Source: a virus. From it: 54,331 nucleotides of DNA. Position numbers and translations under genes: made by a program. Below are positions 25,463 to 32,748 of the stretch, in pieces; within the stretch, counting starts at the first letter, position 1; every line of letters begins with the position of its first letter. Under the pieces are notes generated by a model. The model did no database searches and was not told the origin of the DNA. It worked only from the letters and a program-made list of their open reading frames with translations. Location of the stretch: positions 1-54,331 of the IMG/VR virus record IMGVR_UViG_3300048928_000352; one strand, given 5' to 3'.

Positions 25463-26022
25463 GTTACACCAGCGGCGAGAGCGACCGCATGATCGCCGCC
25501 ATGTTGATGGATTGCGTGGTGGCCGCCGTCGATACCACCGCATCACCGCCTGTTGTACGTGTCAGGGCGGGGGAGTGGACCAGTGCGTGGGTACGTTGGC
25601 ACAGCGTAGCCGCCGGTAAGGCGCGCCACTGGCGAGTGCCCAGCCTGGGCGAGCAGGGCAAGTTGTTCAGTCCCAGCGGCAACCCGGCGATGGGCACGTT
25701 TATCCCAGGCTTGTACGGGGATGCAGGCCCGCCGCCGGACAATCGCGATCACGTCGAGGTGTGGCGCTTTGACGATGGCGGCTCGCTGGTCTACGACTGG
25801 CAGGCCAGTAGCTACAGCATCACGCTGCCTTCCGGGACCGTCACCATCAAGGTCGGCGACACCGTAGCCACCGTCACTGAAAGCGCCGTCACGGTGGTGG
25901 CCGGGGATATCGGACTCACCGGCAATGTGACGATCACCGGGCCACTGACAGTGTCGGGTGATATCAACGGCGCCGGCAAGATCATTGACGCGGGCGGCAA
26001 TACCGCGAACCACAAACACTGA
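25459..26022 (+). CDS. Baseplate assembly protein V (spike)
   Basis: 187 residues. An OB-fold-like N-terminus is followed by a beta-helical C-terminus made of repeating TITLPSG/VTITGPL/VSGDI strands. It ends in NTANHKH: the H-x-H pair is the iron-binding tip of P2 gpV-type spikes. It is the membrane-piercing needle of the contractile tail. Starts four bases inside the previous gene. Confidence 0.9.
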   Translation: MSYTSGESDRMIAAMLMDCVVAAVDTTASPPVVRVRAGEWTSAWVRWHSVAAGKARHWRVPSLGEQGKLFSPSGNPAMGTFIPGLYGDAGPPPDNRDHVEVWRFDDGGSLVYDWQASSYSITLPSGTVTIKVGDTVATVTESAVTVVAGDIGLTGNVTITGPLTVSGDINGAGKIIDAGGNTANHKH

Positions 26023-26038
26023 TTCATCGTTTATTTCT

Positions 26039-26071
26039 GCCCGCCATGTGCGGGCGTTTTCATTTCTGGAG
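26039..26071 (+). repeat. Hairpin linker L2
   Basis: GCCCGC / GCGGGC stem then TTTTCATTTCTGGAG, the SD of the next gene. Confidence 0.55.
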
Positions 26072-26078
26072 TGCCCTT

Positions 26079-26321
26079 ATGAATAAGCCAAAGCCGGACG
26101 AGCAGCCGCCCGTGGGCCAGCCATTGGTGGCGAAGGTAGAGCCGCCACCGAAATCCCCCGATCTGCCTCGGACCTTTCGCGACAAGGTGTTTACCTCGCG
26201 AACCTTGATATCGCCTGAAGGCCAGAGCCTCGCCGTCGCCAAAGGGCTGGTGATAGCCACCACCCCAGATCAATACCAGTTCCTCCAACGTCACCCTGAC
26301 CTCGAACCCGTGCCGGAGTAG
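26079..26321 (+). CDS. Hypothetical protein between baseplate V and W
   Basis: 80 residues starting MNKPKPDEQPPVGQPLVAKV, with a Pro-rich N-terminal third and a mixed C-terminal part (SRTLISPEGQSLAVAKGLVI). No family recognised. It has its own hairpin-SD linker and lies inside the baseplate cluster, 5 bp ahead of gpW, so a baseplate or tail role is likely. The tailocin cluster has no gene in this place. Confidence 0.6.
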   Translation: MNKPKPDEQPPVGQPLVAKVEPPPKSPDLPRTFRDKVFTSRTLISPEGQSLAVAKGLVIATTPDQYQFLQRHPDLEPVPE

Positions 26322-26326
26322 CCCAG

Positions 26327-26653
26327 ATGATCGGAATGGATCGCCACACTGGGCAGCCCATCTCCGGCATCGAGCATCTGCAGCAGTCGATTGAAGACAT
26401 TTTGACAACGCCACTGGGCAGCCGCCGGCACCGGCCGGACTACGGCAGCCAGTTGCGGCGTTTTGTCGACCTGCCCGTCACCGAGGGCTGGAAAAGCGCG
26501 GTGCAGGCTGAAGTGGCCCGGGCGCTGGGGCGTTGGGAGCCTCGGCTGAGCATTAGCCAGGTTCGAGTGGTGGCCGTATTGGATGGCCGCATCGAGTTTG
26601 AACTCAAGGGCCTGTTCAAAGGCGATAACGCGCTAGTGAGGGTCACCGCATGA
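26327..26653 (+). CDS. Baseplate protein W (gp25-like)
   Basis: 108 residues. MIGMDRHTGQPISGIEHLQQ and TTPLGSRRHRPDYGSQLRR are the conserved signature of gpW/gp25 wedge proteins. The tailocin has a homologue at 49767. Overlaps gpJ by 4 bp. Confidence 0.92.
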   Translation: MIGMDRHTGQPISGIEHLQQSIEDILTTPLGSRRHRPDYGSQLRRFVDLPVTEGWKSAVQAEVARALGRWEPRLSISQVRVVAVLDGRIEFELKGLFKGDNALVRVTA

Positions 26654-27537
26654 GCACCGTGGATTTATCAGCGCTGCCGGCGCCGCCTGTGCTGGAGGAA
26701 CTCGACTTTGAGCAAGCCTACGCTGAGGAGCTGGCCGCGTTTCGTTTGTACATGGGCGATAACTGGACCGCCGAGCTGGAAAGCGATCCGGTGGTCAAAC
26801 TGTTGGAGCTGGGTGTCTACCGCCGCATTCAGAACCGGGCACGGGTGAACGATGGGGCCAAGGCGCTGCTGTTGGCTTACGCCATTGATGGGGATCTCGA
26901 TCAACTCGCTGGCAACGTCCGTCTGAAACGCCTGGTGATTCAGGAAGAAAACCTCAACACCGTCCCCCCGACACCCCGGGTGATGGAATCCAACGATGCT
27001 CTGCGCGAGCGGGTGCAGCTGGTGTACGAAGGGCTGACAACGGCCGGCCCGCGTAACAGCTACATCCTGCATGCCCGCAACGCGTCGGCGCTGGTGGCCG
27101 ATGCTACCGCTGAAAGCCCGTCTCCCGCGGAGGTGGTGGTCACGGTGCTGCACCTGCAGGGCAATGGCGTGGCCGAGCAGCCGCTGCTGGATGTGGTCAT
27201 GAGATACCTCAGTGATGACGACATTCGGCCTGTTGGGGATCGCCTCACCGTGCAGAGCGCTGAGGTCATTGAATACCGCATTGACGCAGTGCTGCACATG
27301 GCCGGCACCGGCTCGGAAAACGAAGCAATTCTGGCTGCGGCTGAGCAGCGCCTGGCGGGCTGGGTCAATCCTCGGCGGCGGCTTGGCGTTGAAGTGCCAC
27401 GTTCGGCCATTGATGCGCAGTTGCACATCAGCGGTGTTGGCCGGGTGGACCTCCTCGATTGGCAGGACATCAAGCCTACCAAGTACCAGGCGGCTTACTG
27501 CGTTGGCTTTACCGTCAAGCAGGGAGGCACGCCATGA
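26650..27537 (+). CDS. Baseplate protein J
   Basis: 295 residues. The conserved N-terminus (LEELDFEQAYAEELAAFRLY) and the C-terminal VGRVDLLDWQDIKPTKYQAA are standard for P2 gpJ, the wedge protein at the edge of the baseplate. Its stop overlaps the gpI start. The tailocin homologue is at 50096. Confidence 0.92.
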   Translation: MSTVDLSALPAPPVLEELDFEQAYAEELAAFRLYMGDNWTAELESDPVVKLLELGVYRRIQNRARVNDGAKALLLAYAIDGDLDQLAGNVRLKRLVIQEENLNTVPPTPRVMESNDALRERVQLVYEGLTTAGPRNSYILHARNASALVADATAESPSPAEVVVTVLHLQGNGVAEQPLLDVVMRYLSDDDIRPVGDRLTVQSAEVIEYRIDAVLHMAGTGSENEAILAAAEQRLAGWVNPRRRLGVEVPRSAIDAQLHISGVGRVDLLDWQDIKPTKYQAAYCVGFTVKQGGTP

Positions 27538-28223
27538 AGAGCCTGCTACCGATTAACAGCACTCAGCTAGAACGGGCCATTGAAGCGGCCACCGACGAAG
27601 TCACCGATGTTCCGTTGCGCAAACTATACAACCCCGATACCTGCCCGGCGCATTTGCTGCACCAATTGGCCTGGGCCTGGTCGGTGGACCGCTGGGACAA
27701 CAAATGGTCGGAAGCAGTCAAGCGCTCGGCCATCCGCTCGGCGTTCTACGTACATGCCCACAAGGGCACCATTGGAGCGTTACGCCGGGTGGTTGAGCCG
27801 CTGGGCTATCTGATCGAAGTGCTGGAATGGTGGCAGACAACGCCCAAGGGGGGGCCGGGTACCTTCGCGTTGAAGGTGGGTGTGCTGGAAACCGGTATCA
27901 CCGAAGAGATGTATCAGGAACTGACCTGGTTGATTGACGACGCTAAGCCAGTCAGTCGGCACATGACTGGCCTGGCGATCAGCCTGGAAACCACTGGGCG
28001 CATAACCATCTTCGCCAGCGCGTACGACGGCGATGAGATCGACGTCTATCCGCCCGTGCTGCAGGACATTGAAGTCACTGGCGTTATCGGTGGCGGAGGG
28101 CGTGAGCATTCCATTGACGCGCTGGATATTTACCCGCCGTCACCGGGCGTTATCTCTGTTGACTGTGTGATCGGGGTGTCTGCCCGCGAACATTCCATAG
28201 ACTTTTTGGACGTATACCGATGA
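27534..28223 (+). CDS. Tail protein I (baseplate)
   Basis: 229 residues from the ATG at 27534, which overlaps the gpJ stop. LLPINSTQLERAIEAATDEV and HLLHQLAWAWSVDRWDNKW are the gpI signature. The last 60 residues hold two similar segments (HSIDALDIYP and HSIDFLDVYR), a small internal repeat. Connects baseplate wedges to the fibre. Confidence 0.9.
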   Translation: MKSLLPINSTQLERAIEAATDEVTDVPLRKLYNPDTCPAHLLHQLAWAWSVDRWDNKWSEAVKRSAIRSAFYVHAHKGTIGALRRVVEPLGYLIEVLEWWQTTPKGGPGTFALKVGVLETGITEEMYQELTWLIDDAKPVSRHMTGLAISLETTGRITIFASAYDGDEIDVYPPVLQDIEVTGVIGGGGREHSIDALDIYPPSPGVISVDCVIGVSAREHSIDFLDVYR

Positions 28224-30109
28224 TTGATGCCAATTCAAAGTTCTACGCCATCCTGACTGCGGTCGGGGAGGCCAAGCAGGTAAAGGCCGATGCTGGTTTG
28301 CTGACCTGGAAAATCACCCACATGGCGGTGGGCGATGCCAATGGCACCGACCCCCTGCCAGACCGCTTGCAGAAAGTATTGATCAACGAGCGACGCCGAG
28401 CGCCGTTGAACTCCTTGGCACCGGATCCGGCCAACTCGGCCATCTTGGTTGCTGAGCAGGTTATTCCCGCCGATGAGGGCGGCTTCTGGGTTCGGGAGCT
28501 GGGGCTGTTTGATTCCGATGGCGATCTGGTGGCAGTCGCCAACTGCGCGCCGAGCTTCAAGCCTAAGCTGTCTCAAGGATCAGGTCGTACGCAAACTCTG
28601 CGTATGAACTTTGTGGTCAGCAGCTCAAATAACATTGTGCTGACCATTGACCCGGCAGTGGTTCTGGCAACACGGAAGTATGTCGACGACTCGGTAGCGA
28701 ACGCGGTCAACCGGCTGGATGCCAAGCAGTCGGTCCTGGTTGCAACAACCACCCCGATGGTGCTGGCTGGCATTCAGGAGATTGATGGGCTGGCAGTGCC
28801 AGCGGGATCTCGTGTGCTGGTTAAAGATCAGGATCAGGCGAAGGATAATGGCCTGTACCTGGTGAGCGCTGATAGTTGGATACGCACAGTTGATGCCGAC
28901 AATAGCGAAAAGGTCTCGCCAGGGCTGCTGGTGACGGTAGAACGGGGTGCAGTGAATGCTGACACTATTTGGCAGCTTGTTACTGACGCGCCAATCGTAT
29001 TGGGCTCATCGTCCCTGACATTTCAATGGGCAGCAGGGCAGAACGCGCCTACTGCTCCCATCGATGATCGTTCTAAGCGGCTGGCAAATACAGAGTCAGT
29101 TTGTCGGCAGATTGAAAGCTCCAACCAGAGTTTTCCAGCGCACGTATACCGCAAGAATCGATTGATCAATGGCAACTTCGATATCTGGCAGCGCGGAACG
29201 GCAGGCTTAGTTGGCGACCTGTCGGGTTCACCCCAGGCAGTCTATGGCCCTGATCGTTGGGTTGTTTACATGCCAGCAAATTCAGCCGCAACCTGGGAAA
29301 GAATCGCCTTTGAACCAGGTGCGGGATTCAACGAAGGGCGTTACGCCTTAAGGGTCTCGCGCTCAGGTAGTAGTGACGGTGTAAACCTCAGTCAGCGCAT
29401 AGAGGGCGTAGAAACCTTCGCAGGTAAAACCGTCACGGTCTCTTTCTATCTGCGTTCGTCCATAAGTCATAAATGCGGCGTGCTTTTGCGCCAGGCATTT
29501 GGTCTGGGTGGATCTGAGGGTGGTGTAGCTGCTGGTACAGAGGTGACCCTTACGACAGCGTTCAAGAAGCATGTCGTCACGTTAGACGTGCCAGCCATTA
29601 CCGGCAAAAAAAGGGGCTCGGAGGGTGACTACCTTGAACTTGTGTTTGGAAGTTTGGGCAAGGGAACGTATACGCTGGATATCGCATCTGTACAGCTTGA
29701 AGCTGGGTTTGTTGCCACTGACTTTGAATTGAGGCCGTTGGCTGAAGAGTTGATGTTGTGCCAGCGGTACTACGAAAAGACCTTCTCCCAAAATATCGCT
29801 CCGAAAAATGGTGTCGATGTTTCTGGCTCGTTAATCTCAATTGTATATGCCGGTCAAAATGGCCCAGGTAGCCAGCCGGTTGGACATTGGGTATTCAGGG
29901 TGGAAAAACGTACCACTCCCAGTATCAGGCTTTACAGACCGATGGGTGATGGACCTGACGGACAATGGCGCTCGGGTAGCAATAGCATCTCAAGTGCAAA
30001 TGCACGCGCCTTGATTGTTGGCACGCGTCAAGCGTCAGTTGATAACAGTGATGTCGGCATCACTCCCCAAACCTATTACATTCATGCCACGGCCGATGCC
30101 GAGCTTTAG
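28220..30109 (+). CDS. Tail fibre protein (gpH-like)
   Basis: 629 residues. The N-terminal 150 residues (KFYAILTAVGEAKQVKADAG, WVRELGLFDSDGDLVAVAN) are the baseplate-attachment domain of P2 H-type fibres. A region at 170-275 (GSRVLVKDQDQAKDNGLYLV) is a repeat often seen in fibre shafts. From about 310 (NRLINGNFDIWQRGTAG) a carbohydrate-binding-like receptor domain begins. It decides host range. Composition becomes more AT-rich toward the 3' end. Confidence 0.9.
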   Translation: MIDANSKFYAILTAVGEAKQVKADAGLLTWKITHMAVGDANGTDPLPDRLQKVLINERRRAPLNSLAPDPANSAILVAEQVIPADEGGFWVRELGLFDSDGDLVAVANCAPSFKPKLSQGSGRTQTLRMNFVVSSSNNIVLTIDPAVVLATRKYVDDSVANAVNRLDAKQSVLVATTTPMVLAGIQEIDGLAVPAGSRVLVKDQDQAKDNGLYLVSADSWIRTVDADNSEKVSPGLLVTVERGAVNADTIWQLVTDAPIVLGSSSLTFQWAAGQNAPTAPIDDRSKRLANTESVCRQIESSNQSFPAHVYRKNRLINGNFDIWQRGTAGLVGDLSGSPQAVYGPDRWVVYMPANSAATWERIAFEPGAGFNEGRYALRVSRSGSSDGVNLSQRIEGVETFAGKTVTVSFYLRSSISHKCGVLLRQAFGLGGSEGGVAAGTEVTLTTAFKKHVVTLDVPAITGKKRGSEGDYLELVFGSLGKGTYTLDIASVQLEAGFVATDFELRPLAEELMLCQRYYEKTFSQNIAPKNGVDVSGSLISIVYAGQNGPGSQPVGHWVFRVEKRTTPSIRLYRPMGDGPDGQWRSGSNSISSANARALIVGTRQASVDNSDVGITPQTYYIHATADAEL

Positions 30110-30117
30110 GAGGCTTA

Positions 30118-30495
30118 ATGAGTTACCGGCTCACCGATAATCCCGATACCGTTATTCAGCTATCCGACGGAGCAACTGTTCCGCGTGGGCATCGGTTTTG
30201 GGTTGATTATGAAGAGTGGTTGAAGTCTGGCGGAGCGCCTGAACCGGCATTTCTACTTGATCCCGCTATCGCCGAAAGAGTGTGGCGTGACGCTGAGATA
30301 GAAGGCGTCAAGTGGCTACGTGAGCGCCATCGTGATGAAGTCGATTCTGCTCGCCCAACCACGCTAACGGTCGAACAGTCGGGGGAGTTGCTGGATTACG
30401 TGCAGGCGCTACGTGATTGGCCTCAATCCCCAAAATTTCCGACCGTAAGGCATCGGCCTAAAAAGCCAGACTGGATCGCACTGCAGACTCAATAA
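30118..30495 (+). CDS. Tail fibre assembly chaperone
   Basis: 125 residues. The C-terminal half (LTVEQSGELLDYVQALRDWP followed by PKFPTVRHRPKKPDW) is typical of phage tail-assembly chaperone/XkdW-like proteins found directly after the fibre gene. It helps the fibre trimerise. The tailocin equivalent at 53006 ends in the same style (YRKALRDIPEQ ... WPALPTFL). Confidence 0.82.
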   Translation: MSYRLTDNPDTVIQLSDGATVPRGHRFWVDYEEWLKSGGAPEPAFLLDPAIAERVWRDAEIEGVKWLRERHRDEVDSARPTTLTVEQSGELLDYVQALRDWPQSPKFPTVRHRPKKPDWIALQTQ

Positions 30496-30541
30496 CGCGC
30501 CGCATCGTCGGGGCGTTTTTGTACCCACTGTTTAACCCTCT

Positions 30542-30580
30542 AAAGCCTCGCACATGCGGGGCTTTGTCATTTCTGGAGAA
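30542..30580 (+). repeat. Hairpin linker L3
   Basis: Stem AAAGCCTCGCA / TGCGGGGCTTT, then TCATTTCTGGAG, the SD of the sheath gene. Nearly identical to L4 at 36825. A smaller GC hairpin with T5 (about 30497-30521) lies just before it and probably ends the fibre transcript. Confidence 0.65.
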
Positions 30581-30588
30581 CTCGCACT

Positions 30589-31761
30589 ATGGCCTCTTCC
30601 GGTCGTTTTCACGGCGTTACCGTCACCCTGGTGGATACCGGGGCACGGACCATTGCGCTGCCGTCGTCGTCCATCATCGGACTGTGCGACACATTTACAG
30701 TGTTGCCCACGGCGTCCGCAAAACCCAACGAGCTGACGCTGATCACAAGCGAGCGAGAAGCGGTAGCCGCTTGGGGTGAAGACTCAGCGATCACGCGTGC
30801 ATGCAAGGCTATTTTCGTCCGTGCGAAAGCCGTGGTTATCGGCTGCGGTGTCGCCAAAGTTGAAGACCCTGCCCAGCAGACCTCCTCAATTATCGGCGGT
30901 GTCCTGACGTCGGGGCAGCGTACCGGCATGCAGGCGTTGTTGGACGGCAAAAGCCGCTTCAACGCACAGCCGCGGCTGCTGATTGCCCCGGGTCACACCG
31001 CGACCCAGGCGGTTGCTACTGCGCTGGACGCGTTAGCCGGCAAGCTGCGGGCCATGGCAATTCTCGATGGGCCGAACACCACTGATGAGGCTGCCATGGC
31101 CTACGCCCAGGAGTTCGGCAGCAAGCGCTGTTTCCTGGTCGATCCGGGTGTGCAGTTGTGGGACACGCTGCAGAGCAAAACCGTCAACGCGCCGGCCTCG
31201 GCCTTCGCCGCTGGTTTGTTCGCTTGGACGGATGCTGAGTACGGCTTCTGGTCATCGCCGTCGAACAAAGAGTTCGTTGGCATTACCGGCACCTCGCGTC
31301 CAGTCGAGTTTCTGGATGGTGACGAAACCTGCCGGGCCAACCTGCTCAACAACGCCAATATCACCACGATCATCCGTGACGGCGGCTACCGCTTGTGGGG
31401 TAACCGCACGCTGTCGGCGGATCCGAAGTGGGCGTTTGTCACCCGTGTTCGCACCGTCGATATCGTCATGGACGCGATCCTGGCCGGGCACAAGTGGGCG
31501 GTCGACCGTGGAATCACCAAGACCTACATCAAGGATGTGACCGACGGCCTGCAGGCGTTCATGCAGGACCTGAAAAACCAAGGCGCGGTGATCAACTTCG
31601 AGGTGTTCGCCGACACCGAGCTAAACACGGTCAGCCAGTTGGAGCAGGGCAAGGTGTACTGGAACATTCGCTTCACCGACGTGCCGCCTGCCGAGAACCC
31701 GATTTTCCGGGTCGAGGTCACCAATCAGTGGCTCACCGAAGTCCTGGAAACCGCCGCCTAA
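30589..31761 (+). CDS. Tail sheath protein (gpFI-like)
   Basis: 390 residues. SSSIIGLCDTFTVLPTASAK near the start, a central KRCFLVDPGVQLWD region, FWSSPSNKEFVGITGTSRPV and YIKDVTDGLQAFMQDLKNQG near the end match P2-type sheaths. It contracts to drive the tube. Preceded by linker L3. Confidence 0.94.
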   Translation: MASSGRFHGVTVTLVDTGARTIALPSSSIIGLCDTFTVLPTASAKPNELTLITSEREAVAAWGEDSAITRACKAIFVRAKAVVIGCGVAKVEDPAQQTSSIIGGVLTSGQRTGMQALLDGKSRFNAQPRLLIAPGHTATQAVATALDALAGKLRAMAILDGPNTTDEAAMAYAQEFGSKRCFLVDPGVQLWDTLQSKTVNAPASAFAAGLFAWTDAEYGFWSSPSNKEFVGITGTSRPVEFLDGDETCRANLLNNANITTIIRDGGYRLWGNRTLSADPKWAFVTRVRTVDIVMDAILAGHKWAVDRGITKTYIKDVTDGLQAFMQDLKNQGAVINFEVFADTELNTVSQLEQGKVYWNIRFTDVPPAENPIFRVEVTNQWLTEVLETAA

Positions 31762-31773
31762 GGAGGCCGCTCA

Positions 31774-32277
31774 ATGATTCCTCAAGTGCTTTACAACACC
31801 AACCTGTTCGTCGACGGCATCAACTTCACCGGCGACGTACCCAGCCTGGGCTTGCCCAAGCTGGTAGTTAAGACCGACGAGTATCGGGGCGGCGGGATGG
31901 CAGGCCCCATCGAGATGGACGTCGGCCTGGAAAAAATGGAGGCCACATTCACCACTAACGGCGTACGCCGCGAAGCGATGAAGTTTTTCGGGCTGGCGGA
32001 TCAAACCGCCTTCAACGGCGTTTATCGCGGTTCCTTCAAAGGGCAAAAGGGGCAGACCACTGCGGTGGTGGCGACCTTGCGCGGGATGCTCAAAGAGCTG
32101 GACCCAGGCGACTGGAAACCGGGTGACAAAGCCGAGTTCAAATACTCGATTGCGGTCAGCTACTACAAGCTGGAAATCGCTGGCCGCCTCATCTACGAAA
32201 TCGACATGGTTGCTGCGATCCGCGTGATCGACGGTGTGGATCAACTGGCCTCCATGCGCGGCGACCTGGGCCTCTAA
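31774..32277 (+). CDS. Tail tube protein (gpFII-like)
   Basis: 167 residues. MIPQVLYNTNLFVDGINFTG, KMEATFTTNGVRREAMKFFG and AAIRVIDGVDQLASMRGDLG are typical of P2 FII, the inner tube subunit. Directly follows sheath, the usual order. Confidence 0.93.
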   Translation: MIPQVLYNTNLFVDGINFTGDVPSLGLPKLVVKTDEYRGGGMAGPIEMDVGLEKMEATFTTNGVRREAMKFFGLADQTAFNGVYRGSFKGQKGQTTAVVATLRGMLKELDPGDWKPGDKAEFKYSIAVSYYKLEIAGRLIYEIDMVAAIRVIDGVDQLASMRGDLGL

Positions 32278-32289
32278 GGAATTAATCGA

Positions 32290-32598
32290 ATGGCTACCCC
32301 TGAACTGAAAAAGCTTCCCACGTGGCTGAAGCTGACCGCCGAACACGCAACAATCACCCTGTCCCGGCCTTCCGAGGTCAATGGCGTCAAGGTCGATACC
32401 TTGACCATTCGCTCACCCACGGTGCGCGAAGTGCGTGCCGCAGATCGTGCCTCGGGCGACGACGAAGAGCAGCGCGAACTGATGCTGTTCGCCGGTCTTT
32501 GCGAAGCCGGTCAGCAGGATCTGGAGGGCCTGAAGCTGGTGGACTACCACCGCCTGCAGGCCGGTTATTTTCGCCTGGTGCAGGACGACGGGGTTTAA
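32290..32598 (+). CDS. Tail assembly chaperone E (frame 0 product)
   Basis: 102 residues. It is the P2 gpE / Mu gp41-type protein that coats the tape measure before the tube forms (LTIRSPTVREVRAADRASGD). The last codons are GAC GAC GGG GTT TAA. GGGG TTT at the end is a likely slippery site, see 32594-32710. Confidence 0.88.
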   Translation: MATPELKKLPTWLKLTAEHATITLSRPSEVNGVKVDTLTIRSPTVREVRAADRASGDDEEQRELMLFAGLCEAGQQDLEGLKLVDYHRLQAGYFRLVQDDGV

Positions 32599-32710
32599 CC
32601 CGACGCTGCTGAAACTGGCGGCCAAGCGCTTGGCAGGGGAAACCGGATTTTCCGCCGCCGAGATCCAGGCCATGCCGTTTGCCGAGATGGTCTGGTGGCT
32701 CTCGGATTGA
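32594..32710 (+). CDS. E' extension, made by -2/+1 ribosomal frameshift
   Basis: Frame starting at TTT 32594 reads FNPTLLKLAAKRLAGETGFS and ends EMVWWLSD before a stop at 32708-32710; FSAAEIQAMPFAEMVWWL is the conserved GpE' pattern. The frame opens only at 32534 and contains no ATG or GTG before the conserved part, so it must be entered by shifting from gene E at GGGGTTT (32590-32596). Geometry is -2 or +1, as in Mu (GGGGCGA), not the -1 of P2 and lambda. The fusion would be about 140 residues. Confidence 0.75.
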   Translation, partial: FNPTLLKLAAKRLAGETGFSAAEIQAMPFAEMVWWLSD

Positions 32711-32748
32711 GCCACCCGCCGTAATCACTCGCTACAGGGAGCCACGAC

